Of a stretch of 36,156 nt of DNA, positions 15,971 to 24,671 are shown piece by piece. Within the stretch, counting starts at the first letter, position 1. Every line of letters begins with the position of its first letter. Source of the stretch: a virus. Position numbers and translations under genes: made by a program. The stretch is taken from the IMG/VR virus record IMGVR_UViG_3300034031_000051, positions 1 to 36,156 of that record. One strand, 5' to 3'. The notes beneath the pieces are model-generated. The model was given only the letters and a program-made list of their open reading frames with translations, was not told the DNA's origin and ran no database searches.

Positions 15971-18244
15971 TTAAACTATTTTGATTCTTTGAACTTTGAT
16001 AGATGCAGGTTCATTACTGCTTGAGTAATCGACACTTAGTAATTTGTAATATCCAGAACCATATTTTGTATCAATGTATATAGGAACTTTGAAATCAAGA
16101 TTTGCAATATCCAGATTATTCAGGATTGCATCACATTCAATAATTCTAATATTTGCATCACTCATTTCATCTATTTGCTTACCATAGAATTTTGTAAATG
16201 AGTTTGGTAGTTCAAAAATATTTATGTTAGAGTTTAAAAAATATTCTCTAGCAGCTCCAAAGTTTAAATCAGAAGCCGGATTATTGAACATATCATATCT
16301 CAAGTGTGAAACATTAGGATAAATGGTAAACTTAAAACTATCTGTAAAAGGTATTGGTGGTTGTGGTGTGAATGAATAGGTATCACCAGTATAAGACATT
16401 CTACCAATTTGATAAGGTAAGCAATTAGCAGTACCATTATAAAACAATATTCTCGGCTTACTTTTATATCCAATTTTTCTATTACCTGAATCCAGCTTAT
16501 GAATTAAAGGATAGATTCTACCAGTATCATTTACTGCTGCAACTGGTGTTGATGCAAACAATAATTCAATTTTCTTTTCATCATTGAAACCACCGTTATC
16601 TGTCAAAGTATAATTTCCGTATACCTCACCATATTTATTTTTATATAGCTCATTCAAATAATCATTATCTTCTTTGTAGTTGAACGTATATTTTTTAGAT
16701 ATATCTGTTACTGGTTTTACAGTTAAACCTTTATTATAATCTATTTTATCAGTCCAACTGATACCAGAACTAGCTAAAATGTTTTGCTGTGTTAACCTGT
16801 AGTAAAAATCATAAGGTTGAAATATAAAATGTTTAGGATTTTCTGTATCAGCATCTACATATAAATTGAAAAGTTTAGTAAGACTGTTAATAAATTCCTT
16901 TTGTTTCACACCCGAAATAGGTGAAGGTGTTACAGTATCACCTAGTTCAACACTGTATGTTGCTTTGTTGGTTGCCTCAGATGGTGTTTTTAATGTACCT
17001 GCACCAATTGTAAACGGGAAACTTTGACTTAATAAATCTACATTCTCACCTTGACAAAAAAGTATTAATGAAAATTCCTTTCCTATCTGATACTCCCTAC
17101 TAGGTATTGTAAAAGTGTGTGTTTTATTTATTGTACCACCACCACCAGCTACTACACCAATAAATGATTCTGTTATGGTATTCCAGTTATATTGGCTATC
17201 ATATTCTGAACCAGTGATACCTACATTTCTTTCCTGAAATCTGAAAAAGGCGTTGATAGGTCTAACATTTGAATTACTGAATGACACATTAAGCGATATC
17301 TCAATATCACTGGTTACATCTCTATTCCATTTGAAGATATTATTAGTTTCTCCGAAATAGTTAGTTGTGTTAGGTGTAACTAAGTTTAAGGCATTTGAAA
17401 GGGTATTGAATTTAACAGCTCTGTATAATTGACCATCACTTGGTACAATACGTGCACCTCCATTAGTAGTATTAGAAGATTTGGTGAATGTCATTAGGTA
17501 TGAACCCTGTGAAACCTGATTAAATGATTGTTCATCATTCAATATTATAAGTTTATCAAAATCACCTATAAAACTGGTATCACCAGTGATAGTAAATGTA
17601 TAACCAGATAAATCAGGTTGATTAAATATTTGTTTTAAATACTCTTTAACGTAGATGGCAGGTCTAAAATTCGTAACGTGTACTTTGTTTACATCAGTAC
17701 CAGTAACATTCGTTTTATCACCATAATCAACAAACGGATATAAGTACGTTTGATTATTATTTGACCAGCTATTAAAGATATTGTTTACTGTGTACGTATG
17801 TGTTAGACCTGAAAAGCTTAAATCAGTTAAGAATTTATCACCTAACCTATTATAAAATCCCTTGAGTAATCCGGTAATGATTGCTTGATAAGTAATAGTT
17901 CCATCAGGATTTAAAACAATTTCATAAATTCTTAGTGTACCTCTGAATAATAATGTACCATCTTCATAAACCAGTGCTTCAACTTCTTTATTTGGGATAT
18001 AATTATAGTATAGTTGCTCCGGTAATTCTTCATCTGTATATCTATTCAAATCATACAGGTTTCCAAATATTCTATTATTGTTTGCAGTAGCTTTTAAAGT
18101 AATATTCTTTGATATGGTATCCTTACGGCTCGATATATCAGATATATCTGTGATTGAAAATGTAGTATTAAAATCTAAACCTTCAACATCTAATTCTGCA
18201 TATCCGGTAGGCTGAACTAAAAATATTTTGAAATTGGTATTCAT
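15971..18244 (-). CDS. Baseplate hub / tail-associated protein (probable)
   Basis: This 757-aa protein starts with a segment (FSITDISDISSRKDTISKNITLKATANNNRIFGNLYDLNRY, about residues 30-70) that matches a pattern I associate with tail proteins of Bacteroidota phages next to the tape measure gene. Those are thought to form the baseplate hub or tail-tip core. The rest is predicted beta-rich. No lysozyme or peptidase motif is visible. Position directly upstream of the tape measure gene in the direction of transcription supports a tail-tip role. Alternative: distal tail protein. Confidence 0.55.
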   Translation of the reverse strand: MNTNFKIFLVQPTGYAELDVEGLDFNTTFSITDISDISSRKDTISKNITLKATANNNRIFGNLYDLNRYTDEELPEQLYYNYIPNKEVEALVYEDGTLLFRGTLRIYEIVLNPDGTITYQAIITGLLKGFYNRLGDKFLTDLSFSGLTHTYTVNNIFNSWSNNNQTYLYPFVDYGDKTNVTGTDVNKVHVTNFRPAIYVKEYLKQIFNQPDLSGYTFTITGDTSFIGDFDKLIILNDEQSFNQVSQGSYLMTFTKSSNTTNGGARIVPSDGQLYRAVKFNTLSNALNLVTPNTTNYFGETNNIFKWNRDVTSDIEISLNVSFSNSNVRPINAFFRFQERNVGITGSEYDSQYNWNTITESFIGVVAGGGGTINKTHTFTIPSREYQIGKEFSLILFCQGENVDLLSQSFPFTIGAGTLKTPSEATNKATYSVELGDTVTPSPISGVKQKEFINSLTKLFNLYVDADTENPKHFIFQPYDFYYRLTQQNILASSGISWTDKIDYNKGLTVKPVTDISKKYTFNYKEDNDYLNELYKNKYGEVYGNYTLTDNGGFNDEKKIELLFASTPVAAVNDTGRIYPLIHKLDSGNRKIGYKSKPRILFYNGTANCLPYQIGRMSYTGDTYSFTPQPPIPFTDSFKFTIYPNVSHLRYDMFNNPASDLNFGAAREYFLNSNINIFELPNSFTKFYGKQIDEMSDANIRIIECDAILNNLDIANLDFKVPIYIDTKYGSGYYKLLSVDYSSSNEPASIKVQRIKIV

Positions 18245-18253
18245 CTTTTAATT

Positions 18254-18265
18254 TAAATATTATGT
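18254..18265 (-). promoter_or_regulatory. Late-promoter motif for the hub gene (ACATAATATTTA)
   Basis: It matches the late consensus, 9 nt before the ATG at 18244. It is identical to the site before the tail chaperone gene at 24660. Confidence 0.58.
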
Positions 18266-18319
18266 TTTGATAATTCTTTATTATCATTGCATAAGAAATC
18301 AAATTAAAAACTAGATATT

Positions 18320-18541
18320 ATGGCACAATCAATTGAAGAATTATTAAGAGGTAATGTTGAAAACCTAAAAACAGAAATTGAAGAAAAAACAAAACAGCTT
18401 GCAGAAGCAGAATCGAATCTTAAAAAATATACTGACAATAAAACAATTATTGATTATATCAATTCTTTAAACAAACCAAAAAGAGGTAGAGCAGCAGGAA
18501 CTACAAATAAATCAAACAAACCTAAAGCAGCTAAGGCTTAA
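18320..18541 (+). CDS. Small coiled-coil protein with basic tail, opposite strand
   Basis: This 73-aa protein runs against the surrounding virion genes. Residues 5-45 form a coiled coil (EELLRGNVENLKTEIEEKTK onward) and the last 22 are basic (KPKRGRAAGTTNKSNKPKAAKA), resembling AT-hook or histone-like tails that bind DNA. There is no signal peptide. It has a terminator of its own 24 nt downstream. A promoter is not clear: TTGCA at 18287 is followed 20 nt later by TAGATATT next to the ATG. DNA binding, possibly in gene control or DNA packaging, is inferred from composition only. Confidence 0.6.
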   Translation: MAQSIEELLRGNVENLKTEIEEKTKQLAEAESNLKKYTDNKTIIDYINSLNKPKRGRAAGTTNKSNKPKAAKA

Positions 18542-18565
18542 ACATTAAAATATTTTAATAATAAG

Positions 18566-18592
18566 AAAGGGAACATGTAGTTCCCTTTTTTT
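18566..18592. terminator. Bidirectional terminator between convergent genes
   Basis: A 9-bp stem (AAAGGGAAC/GTTCCCTTT) with a 5-nt loop. The plus strand continues with TTTT and the minus strand with a shorter T-rich tract. It serves the small plus-strand gene and the 372-aa minus-strand gene that ends at 18595. Confidence 0.85.
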
Positions 18593-18594
18593 AT

Positions 18595-19713
18595 TTAGAA
18601 GTTACTGCAATTGTAAGTATTAAATAATAGACCGTTTGCAATTTGATAGAAAACACCACTAGGTGTGTAATAATACCCATTAGGTAACACAAAATTATAC
18701 TGTTCTGTATCTGCATTACTTGAGTAGTATTTACCTGTATCAGGTGATCTATAAATATGATAAATGTTATTTTGAGGATAATAACAACCAGCCGGATAAG
18801 AATCACTAGAAGCATATATTTCAATTTCTTCATAAACTGTATTGTATTCAGGGTCTCCATAGTGGTAAGTACCGTATACATCCATATCAATCACATAACC
18901 TTCACCGTATAAACCTGAACCTAATTTATACCACTTGCCATTATAGGCATAGTAACCAGCGTTAGCACCTATAATACCATCCATATCTCTATATATCCGG
19001 CTACCAATTGTTAAAGCATTCGGGCTAACCTCTGGATAAACATCATAAGTAAATGCACCGCTCCCATTAGCACCATTAAAAACACCTGCAACAGCACTAG
19101 AAGCATTATCATAAGAATATTGCATCGTATAAGGAACGATATCTAAATAATGTGGATATATACTTGAGGTATATGTACCCTCTGGATTAACTACAACCGC
19201 TTTTAGATATAATAAATCATTTCTCTTACCACCTTCATATACTAGGTTAAGTACCGTTTCAGTGTTGGCAGCAGTAGCACCAACAGAATACAATGAACCA
19301 TTTACTTCAATATAGTTTGCTGTGTTTGGCGCAAAATAAGAAGATGTAAACAGGCCGTGAATAGTTAATGCTCCAACACCACCTTCAACATTTAAAATTC
19401 CACCAGAACCTTTAGTATTAAGTCCTGCATCTACATAAGCTACATATTGCAATTGTGGTGTAATACTAAATCCTGAAAATCTAAGTGAACCTATTTTATT
19501 GGTGTTATGCAGATGATAGTTATTTGAATTAACGGCATTCAATCCTATGAATCCATCACCAGCAGGTGTACTAACCGGATATATTTTATCCAAAAAGAAA
19601 CGTGCTTTTAAAGCAGCTTCTGTTGTAGTTGGAATTGCAATTGAATGTTCAACTACTGTTGCACCACTTATAACTAATTTTTCAGGTCTGTATTGATTTG
19701 CTCCGGCTGCCAT
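18595..19713 (-). CDS. Tail-tip protein with Tyr-rich C-terminal repeats
   Basis: This 372-aa protein begins with an Ala/Gly-rich part and beta strands; I recognise no family. The last 110 residues are very rich in Tyr with short repeats around aromatic-Gly turns (AYNGKWYKLGSG, SPDTGKYYSSN, PNGYYYTPSGVFYQIANG), similar to the repeated strands of sugar-binding beta-prism or beta-solenoid tips. Between a fibre gene and the hub gene, it is probably a receptor-binding tip subunit. No reverse transcriptase or template repeat is present, so this is not a diversity-generating target within this window. It is a single-gene unit with late motif and terminator. Confidence 0.5.
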   Translation of the reverse strand: MAAGANQYRPEKLVISGATVVEHSIAIPTTTEAALKARFFLDKIYPVSTPAGDGFIGLNAVNSNNYHLHNTNKIGSLRFSGFSITPQLQYVAYVDAGLNTKGSGGILNVEGGVGALTIHGLFTSSYFAPNTANYIEVNGSLYSVGATAANTETVLNLVYEGGKRNDLLYLKAVVVNPEGTYTSSIYPHYLDIVPYTMQYSYDNASSAVAGVFNGANGSGAFTYDVYPEVSPNALTIGSRIYRDMDGIIGANAGYYAYNGKWYKLGSGLYGEGYVIDMDVYGTYHYGDPEYNTVYEEIEIYASSDSYPAGCYYPQNNIYHIYRSPDTGKYYSSNADTEQYNFVLPNGYYYTPSGVFYQIANGLLFNTYNCSNF

Positions 19714-19728
19714 AATATTCTTTTCTAT

Positions 19729-19740
19729 TAAATATTACGT
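19729..19740 (-). promoter_or_regulatory. Late-promoter motif for the Tyr-rich tip gene (ACGTAATATTTA)
   Basis: It matches the late consensus, 15 nt before the ATG and just behind the hairpin that ends the 707-aa fibre gene. It is identical to the copy before the terminase genes. Confidence 0.6.
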
Positions 19741-19755
19741 TTAGCAAAATAATAG

Positions 19756-19776
19756 CATGGGTTCATGGAACCCATG
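19756..19776 (-). terminator. Hairpin after the first fibre gene, probable terminator
   Basis: A 9-bp stem (CATGGGTTC/GAACCCATG) with a 3-nt loop, 4 nt after the stop at 19781. The following minus-strand tract (CTATTATTTTG) is a poor T-tract, so termination may be partial. Confidence 0.6.
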
Positions 19777-19780
19777 TTAA

Positions 19781-21904
19781 TTACACTGAATATAAAGTAA
19801 CATTACCAATTTTGATACTGGTTGCAGTTACTTTACCAGCTACCGTTAAGTTTCCGCTCATATCCAATTGTAACCTATCAGCAGCAGCAGACCACCCACC
19901 AATTCTAAATACGTTGTCAGCATCCAATCCCATATTCACGGCATAATAACCGCCCTTGTGAAAACTCATAAAGGCAGCATTGTTACTATTACTATACACT
20001 TGCAATGCTGCACTGCTTAAAGCACCTGAATACCCACCTTGATTTGTTATAAAATAGTTAGCAGCAGAAAAATTATTAGAAGTATCACCAGCAATTAACG
20101 TAGGTTTTCCGGTAATACCAGCCCAAGCAACAGAACCAGCAGTATTAGCCCTTCCAACATTTACTGCACTACCGTGATTGCTGGTTAATTGCCAGTAAGT
20201 ACCATCCCAAGAGTTAGAAATATAAAAATCATTAGGATGTGTTGCGCTCCAAAGCTTTGTTTTATCGTTATACGCACCACTACCTAAGCCTAACATTGAA
20301 GCTAAAGCAGTTGAATTATAGCTTCTAATGTAGTAATCACTTGAATTAAACCCTGCTATGTATTGTAATCCTGAACTATTTCTTTCAGAACCACCACCTG
20401 ATGTATAAAAATATGAGTTCTGTATATAGCCGTTAGTATCTCTCTGTACTAAAGTACTAGCTCCGGCTACCTGACTAGCTCCCAAATAAGCAGCAGCACC
20501 CAATGAAGCAGGATTAACTGGTGTATATCCCAATGCAGTAGTAACTAAAGATGAACTTATAGCTGATAGATAACCACTAGGATTAGTTTTTAAATAATAC
20601 TTAGCATCAGCTTCTGTTTTACTATAAACATTTGATAGATCAACCGTAATATTTTGATTCACGAACTTTGAACCGTTCCAGATCAAGCCCTGACCAGTTG
20701 AAATATTTGTAAGCTGCACATCAGTTAAAGATGATAAAGCAGTAATAACTGGTGCTGTATATCCTGTAGTTAATCCGGTAGTTGCAAACAAAGTAACACT
20801 AGCTCCACCAGTACTAGGTATGATTAGCTTATTAATAATGTTTACCACACCTCCCAATGTAATATTAGAATTACTGGTTGCACCTCTGGCAGTAACAGAA
20901 GCCAAAGTATCTGTTTCACTGTATGAACTTATATAACCTGATGGGTTAGAACTTGAATAATACTTTCCATCAGCTTGAGCTTTAGTATAGAAATTTGAAG
21001 TATCAAAATTTAGATTCAAGCTTACATTTTTCCACTTACCACTTTTCATTTGCAGTATCTGATCTTCTTGAGGTGCAACAATATTTGTATCAAGCAGATC
21101 AATCAGGTAACCAGTTAGATTAGATGGTGGTGTATAACCTGTAGTTAGTCCTGTTGAAGCATATAAAGCTACTGCACCTGTTGATGATGGTATTCTTAAG
21201 CTACCTGTAATGGTTAGTGATGTAGCTGTATTGCCACGGTTCACCACATCCTGTAAACTGCTTGTTTCAGTATAACCTGTTAGATATTTAGCATCTGATT
21301 GAACCTTTGTATAATATCCTGATAGATCAACTGAACCTGAACCTGATAATACTATTGTTTGATTTGACCAAGTACCACCGGAAAATACCAGCCCTTGACC
21401 GTTAACAGGATTAGTTATTACTACGTCTCCTTGTTGGCTTAAGGTTGAAGATGTTGGTGCAGTATATCCGGTAGACATTCCCAAACTTGAATACAGGCTA
21501 ATTGTACCACCGCTTATACTAGGTATCTTTAAAGTACCGGAAAAGGTAGATGTACCGGAAAAGGTAACATTGTTACCAGTTCCTGAACCCCTACTGGTAA
21601 CTGAATGCAGGGTATCATTACCTGTACCTCCACCACCAGTACCACCACTGTAAATAATCCCTTCATTTAATTCACTCCACACGAACGTACCAAAATCATC
21701 ATTAACCCATTGAATAAGGGTTTCAGAATGTGGTTCAGTAAATACTGGTGCTGCACCTTTCATTCCAGCAGGTAAATTAACCAGATAACCACCCGTTGCA
21801 TTTTGTTTTACCAATAGTTGCCCCTTAATAAGTGGTGTTTTATCAGTTACACTTAAGGTTATATTATTATTTAATATCGTTTTATTCAATATTTCTTTTC
21901 CCAT
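19781..21904 (-). CDS. Tail fibre, first copy
   Basis: This 707-aa protein has shaft repeats of about 100 residues, each with a variant of LYASTGLTTGYTPP and GYYTKVQSDAKYLTGYT, covering roughly residues 100-450. The C-terminus is of the type seen in T4/K-type side fibres: HPNDFYISNSWDGTYWQLTSNHG split by a turn, VGRANTAGSVAWAGITGKPT, then GLDADNVFRIGGWS and a final helix-strand (VTATSIKIGNVTLYSV). Such proteins trimerise and bind surface receptors. It starts 7 nt after the distal-tail-like gene and shares its transcript. It is partly homologous to the fibre gene at 5158. Confidence 0.8.
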   Translation of the reverse strand: MGKEILNKTILNNNITLSVTDKTPLIKGQLLVKQNATGGYLVNLPAGMKGAAPVFTEPHSETLIQWVNDDFGTFVWSELNEGIIYSGGTGGGGTGNDTLHSVTSRGSGTGNNVTFSGTSTFSGTLKIPSISGGTISLYSSLGMSTGYTAPTSSTLSQQGDVVITNPVNGQGLVFSGGTWSNQTIVLSGSGSVDLSGYYTKVQSDAKYLTGYTETSSLQDVVNRGNTATSLTITGSLRIPSSTGAVALYASTGLTTGYTPPSNLTGYLIDLLDTNIVAPQEDQILQMKSGKWKNVSLNLNFDTSNFYTKAQADGKYYSSSNPSGYISSYSETDTLASVTARGATSNSNITLGGVVNIINKLIIPSTGGASVTLFATTGLTTGYTAPVITALSSLTDVQLTNISTGQGLIWNGSKFVNQNITVDLSNVYSKTEADAKYYLKTNPSGYLSAISSSLVTTALGYTPVNPASLGAAAYLGASQVAGASTLVQRDTNGYIQNSYFYTSGGGSERNSSGLQYIAGFNSSDYYIRSYNSTALASMLGLGSGAYNDKTKLWSATHPNDFYISNSWDGTYWQLTSNHGSAVNVGRANTAGSVAWAGITGKPTLIAGDTSNNFSAANYFITNQGGYSGALSSAALQVYSNSNNAAFMSFHKGGYYAVNMGLDADNVFRIGGWSAAADRLQLDMSGNLTVAGKVTATSIKIGNVTLYSV

Positions 21905-21911
21905 CTTAACC

Positions 21912-23240
21912 TTAAATTATTACTGAACCATTAGTTGAATCGTGATAAATAATTACATCACTTTGTTCTGGTGTGGTATCAATATCAAGTGTTATTATTT
22001 GTGATGAATCATTTCCACCATAGCCATAAAAGGATTCATTGGTAGGAATAATACCACCAGCAACACTATATTCTAGTTCAAGCCTGTTTAGTTTACCACC
22101 TGAATATTTTTTAAGCAGAACATTGTAATTGTTATTCTTAATCATCACCGGAACTAAAGCACCAGATATTAATTCAACATAAACCTGCTTTGATGCAATC
22201 AATTCTTTTAACCAAATAGATTCAGCATCAGTTAAAGGATTTGTAATTACTCTATAATTTGCCTTGCTATTAACATTTAATATTTCTTCATCAGCATTGA
22301 ATACACCATTATTTATATCTGAATATGTACCGGATGAATCCAGCTTGAAGGGATGCTTCTTTATTGTGGTTTTACTTACTTCAATACTTTCACGTGGGTT
22401 GAAAAACTGGAAAGTTTCAAGTGCTCCCAAAGTATTTACAAAGTGAATGTTTACCACCTGCTGATAATGTTTATTACTTTTCATCCGGTAATACTTTCTT
22501 TCAACTATTGCAGCATCAGCACTATTTAGCACTTCTACTTTATAGCTCCCAAGCGTAGCTACATTCACACCTAATACTGATGATAATACTTTTGGTGCAA
22601 CGTTCAATCTAAATGCTTTAGAATCGCTTGCGGTAGGTGTAGGAACATTATAAGTATAAGCGTTAAGCATTACACCATTATAACCATAAGTAGAAAGTTT
22701 GATCTTAGATGCAGTTCCTGCATGTAAAAAGTACAGGTACTCACTAGAGGTTTCCGATACATCAGATATGTTTGGTTTATTGGTAAGGTATTGAGCTTTG
22801 TTAGTGGTAAGGTTAACCACATATCTATCTTTACTATAGTTGCTAAAGCTTACTCTATCCAGTTCTGCATTCCATACCGTGAAGGTTTTATTATCAAAAT
22901 TAGTTGAAGCACCATCAATAATATTAGCACCTGATTGAACCCTTTCAGTAACCGTTACCTTATAGCTCTGGTACAGGTTCGGAACTTTAGAAATGAATGC
23001 ACCGGATGTATTAAGCTCTGGTGATACATAATTTTTAAGCACATCAGATAGGTTTAAATATATACCAGTTGGATAGTTAGGTGCTGGTGTTACTTTGCTT
23101 GAAGAAATTAAAGCATTAGAATCAGCATCATAAACTTTAACATCAAAGCCTTTTATATTGGCATTATTGCTTGTAACCTGAAAGATCAAAGGATTGTAAG
23201 CAGGTGAAAATAATGCTGGTGTTTTAACTGTTGAAATCAT
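21912..23240 (-). CDS. Distal-tail / baseplate protein (tentative)
   Basis: This 442-aa protein is predicted beta-rich with a first domain (about 1-125) resembling an Ig-like fold (PLIFQVTSNNANIKGFDVKVYD), and a second part with YRMKSNKHYQQVVNIHFVN and FFNPRESIEVSKTTIKK. No catalytic motif is seen. Between the chaperone/neck genes and the first fibre, it is probably a distal-tail or fibre-attachment protein. It is the first gene of the unit behind the TATAAT-type late motif. Confidence 0.5.
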   Translation of the reverse strand: MISTVKTPALFSPAYNPLIFQVTSNNANIKGFDVKVYDADSNALISSSKVTPAPNYPTGIYLNLSDVLKNYVSPELNTSGAFISKVPNLYQSYKVTVTERVQSGANIIDGASTNFDNKTFTVWNAELDRVSFSNYSKDRYVVNLTTNKAQYLTNKPNISDVSETSSEYLYFLHAGTASKIKLSTYGYNGVMLNAYTYNVPTPTASDSKAFRLNVAPKVLSSVLGVNVATLGSYKVEVLNSADAAIVERKYYRMKSNKHYQQVVNIHFVNTLGALETFQFFNPRESIEVSKTTIKKHPFKLDSSGTYSDINNGVFNADEEILNVNSKANYRVITNPLTDAESIWLKELIASKQVYVELISGALVPVMIKNNNYNVLLKKYSGGKLNRLELEYSVAGGIIPTNESFYGYGGNDSSQIITLDIDTTPEQSDVIIYHDSTNGSVII

Positions 23241-23256
23241 TATATCTATTTACTTA

Positions 23257-23268
23257 TAGATTATATGT
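23257..23268 (-). promoter_or_regulatory. Late-promoter motif for distal-tail/fibre genes (ACATATAATCTA)
   Basis: It matches the late consensus, 16 nt before the ATG at 23240, and is identical to the tape-measure copy. Confidence 0.6.
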
Positions 23269-23276
23269 TTTCAGGT

Positions 23277-23918
23277 TTATTTCTTGCGTTTAAAAATATC
23301 TTCACCGTACTGATTCCTGATACTAGAAGTAATCATATCTTGTGTAAACGCTCCTAATACATCAGTTAAATCATCTATCAATTGTGGAATCTCCCTTGAG
23401 AAAACAGGTTGTGGTTTGAAACCTTCCTTATAAACAGTTTTAGCCATAGCCCAAGCAAGTTTTTTCTTTGCTTTTTCTTCGTCAAACTCTTCAAATGGTG
23501 ATGGTTTACCACCCATATATTCCTCATTCCGAAGGTTAAGATTCTTTCTCGATATCCAGTCATAAAAGGGCTGTGTGGGCGGCATCTTTGTAGTATAGCG
23601 AAACCTTGAATCTGGTGCTTTAGCTGATGATTCAGTCCCTTTAGTTCCTTCATCTTGGTACAACAAGTAAGGATTCCCCAGTATATTTATACCAGTATCG
23701 GTAACTTCCATACTTAAATCATCTATAGCTCCGGTAACTATCATATCAGTAGAATTGAGGTTAGTTTTAACCCTCTCAATAAAATCAGCAACTACTGATT
23801 CAGCAGCACTGAACACATCAGCAGGTTCATAATCACCTTTGCCTGTACCCAATGCATCTAACTTTGATACATTGTTCTCATAAATACTTTTCTTCGTGGC
23901 CTGTTTTAAGTTATCCAT
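23277..23918 (-). CDS. Neck / tail-completion protein (gp10-like, tentative)
   Basis: This 213-aa protein has the pattern of HK97-gp10-type proteins: helical start (AAESVVADFIERVKTNL), a central YLLYQDEGTKGT-like strand and turn with TKMPPTQPFYDWISRKNLN, and a helical tail. Such proteins join tail to head or complete the tail. It directly follows the chaperone frame (1-nt spacing). Family membership is from pattern memory only. Confidence 0.5.
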   Translation of the reverse strand: MDNLKQATKKSIYENNVSKLDALGTGKGDYEPADVFSAAESVVADFIERVKTNLNSTDMIVTGAIDDLSMEVTDTGINILGNPYLLYQDEGTKGTESSAKAPDSRFRYTTKMPPTQPFYDWISRKNLNLRNEEYMGGKPSPFEEFDEEKAKKKLAWAMAKTVYKEGFKPQPVFSREIPQLIDDLTDVLGAFTQDMITSSIRNQYGEDIFKRKK

Positions 23919-24233
23919 TTACTTTTTCATTTTAGATTCTATCAGGTGAACTTCATCCTTCAACATCATAGCAAGTGTTAATACCTCTGTAGCTGGTTTA
24001 TGAAGTACAAAAAAGAAACTCTCATTAAATTCTTTAGCTACATTTTTAGCTAATGCTAAGTTTCCCCAATTCTTTTGATAGTCTCTTTCAAGTTCCTTAT
24101 TCAGGGTTGCTAAAACACCTTTGTTATTTTCTTCATCTTCTGAATCAGTGAGTTCTTCATCACTTGCTTCGATAAGGTGAACAGCATAGTTATCATAGAT
24201 TTCTTGATTGATCTGTTCAATGTAAAAAAACAT
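23919..24233 (-). CDS. Tail assembly chaperone, second frame (gpT-like part)
   Basis: This 104-aa frame overlaps the end of the preceding gene by 124 nt in the -1 frame, and its first codons ATG-TTT-TTT-TAC lie exactly on the T7 slippery run. It is therefore probably not translated alone but joined to the upstream gene by a -1 frameshift, giving a product of about 245 aa. It is acidic at the start (EASDEELTDSEDEENN) and helical after. This is the standard gpG/gpGT arrangement of long-tailed phages, where the longer form guides tape-measure folding and tube assembly. Confidence 0.65.
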   Translation of the reverse strand: MFFYIEQINQEIYDNYAVHLIEASDEELTDSEDEENNKGVLATLNKELERDYQKNWGNLALAKNVAKEFNESFFFVLHKPATEVLTLAMMLKDEVHLIESKMKK

Positions 24234-24655
24234 CCTGCAACCTCAAGTACGTTTAATTGTTCTATTTCTTCTTTACTCTTATTCTTAACTATCATCTCTA
24301 GTATCTCCGGTGCATTGTTCCAAAGATTAGTTCTAAGCTTTTGATAGCTGGCATAATCTATATAATCAAACTCTTTTAATGCTTTTAATTCTAAGCTGGT
24401 TTTAGTGGCTTCTGCTGGACTTTCTAGGTATTGGACACTTTGTATCAACTCTATAATTTCAACTGCTGGTAGGTGCTCTAATTCAGCTACAGGCACATCT
24501 AATAATATTGATAGGATAGTAAGATTAATACGTATATTCCAATCTTCAACATCCATTTCATCGGGACGTTCTACCAGTACTTTATTAATAATTTTAATAT
24601 ATTTTCCTAAACTAAGTTCATCATAGCTTTTAGGTAATTTATTTATCAGCTTCAT
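24110..24655 (-). CDS. Tail assembly chaperone, first frame (gpG-like)
   Basis: This 181-aa helical protein (SLGKYIKIINKVLVERPDEM, TILSILLDVPVAELEHLP) has the size of gpG-type tail chaperones. Residues 143-144 (Phe-Phe) are encoded by the slippery T TTT TTT. Staying in frame adds 37 residues (TLNRSIKKSM onward); slipping -1 enters the second frame. The unit starts with a late motif only 4 nt from the ATG. The position, between the large terminase and tail genes rather than next to the tape measure gene, is unusual. Confidence 0.65.
   Translation of the reverse strand: MKLINKLPKSYDELSLGKYIKIINKVLVERPDEMDVEDWNIRINLTILSILLDVPVAELEHLPAVEIIELIQSVQYLESPAEATKTSLELKALKEFDYIDYASYQKLRTNLWNNAPEILEMIVKNKSKEEIEQLNVLEVAGCFFTLNRSIKKSMITMLFTLSKQVMKNSLIQKMKKITKVF
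24224..24230 (-). promoter_or_regulatory. Programmed -1 frameshift site (T TTT TTT)
   Basis: A seven-T run read as TGT-TTT-TTT-ACA in the first frame is a canonical X XXY YYZ slippery heptamer. It lies at the point where the second chaperone frame opens. No strong downstream stem was worked out by eye. Confidence 0.65.
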
Positions 24656-24659
24656 ATTT

Positions 24660-24671
24660 TAAATATTATGT
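24660..24671 (-). promoter_or_regulatory. Late-promoter motif for the tail chaperone unit (ACATAATATTTA)
   Basis: It matches the late consensus and fills the short gap between the terminase stop (24672) and the chaperone ATG (24655), ending 4 nt before the ATG. If it is a -10 box, the transcript is leaderless. Confidence 0.55.

Noticed and set aside
18595-19713. Diversity-generating retroelement target in the Tyr-rich tip gene
   Set aside because: No reverse transcriptase, template repeat or accessory gene is present in the window.
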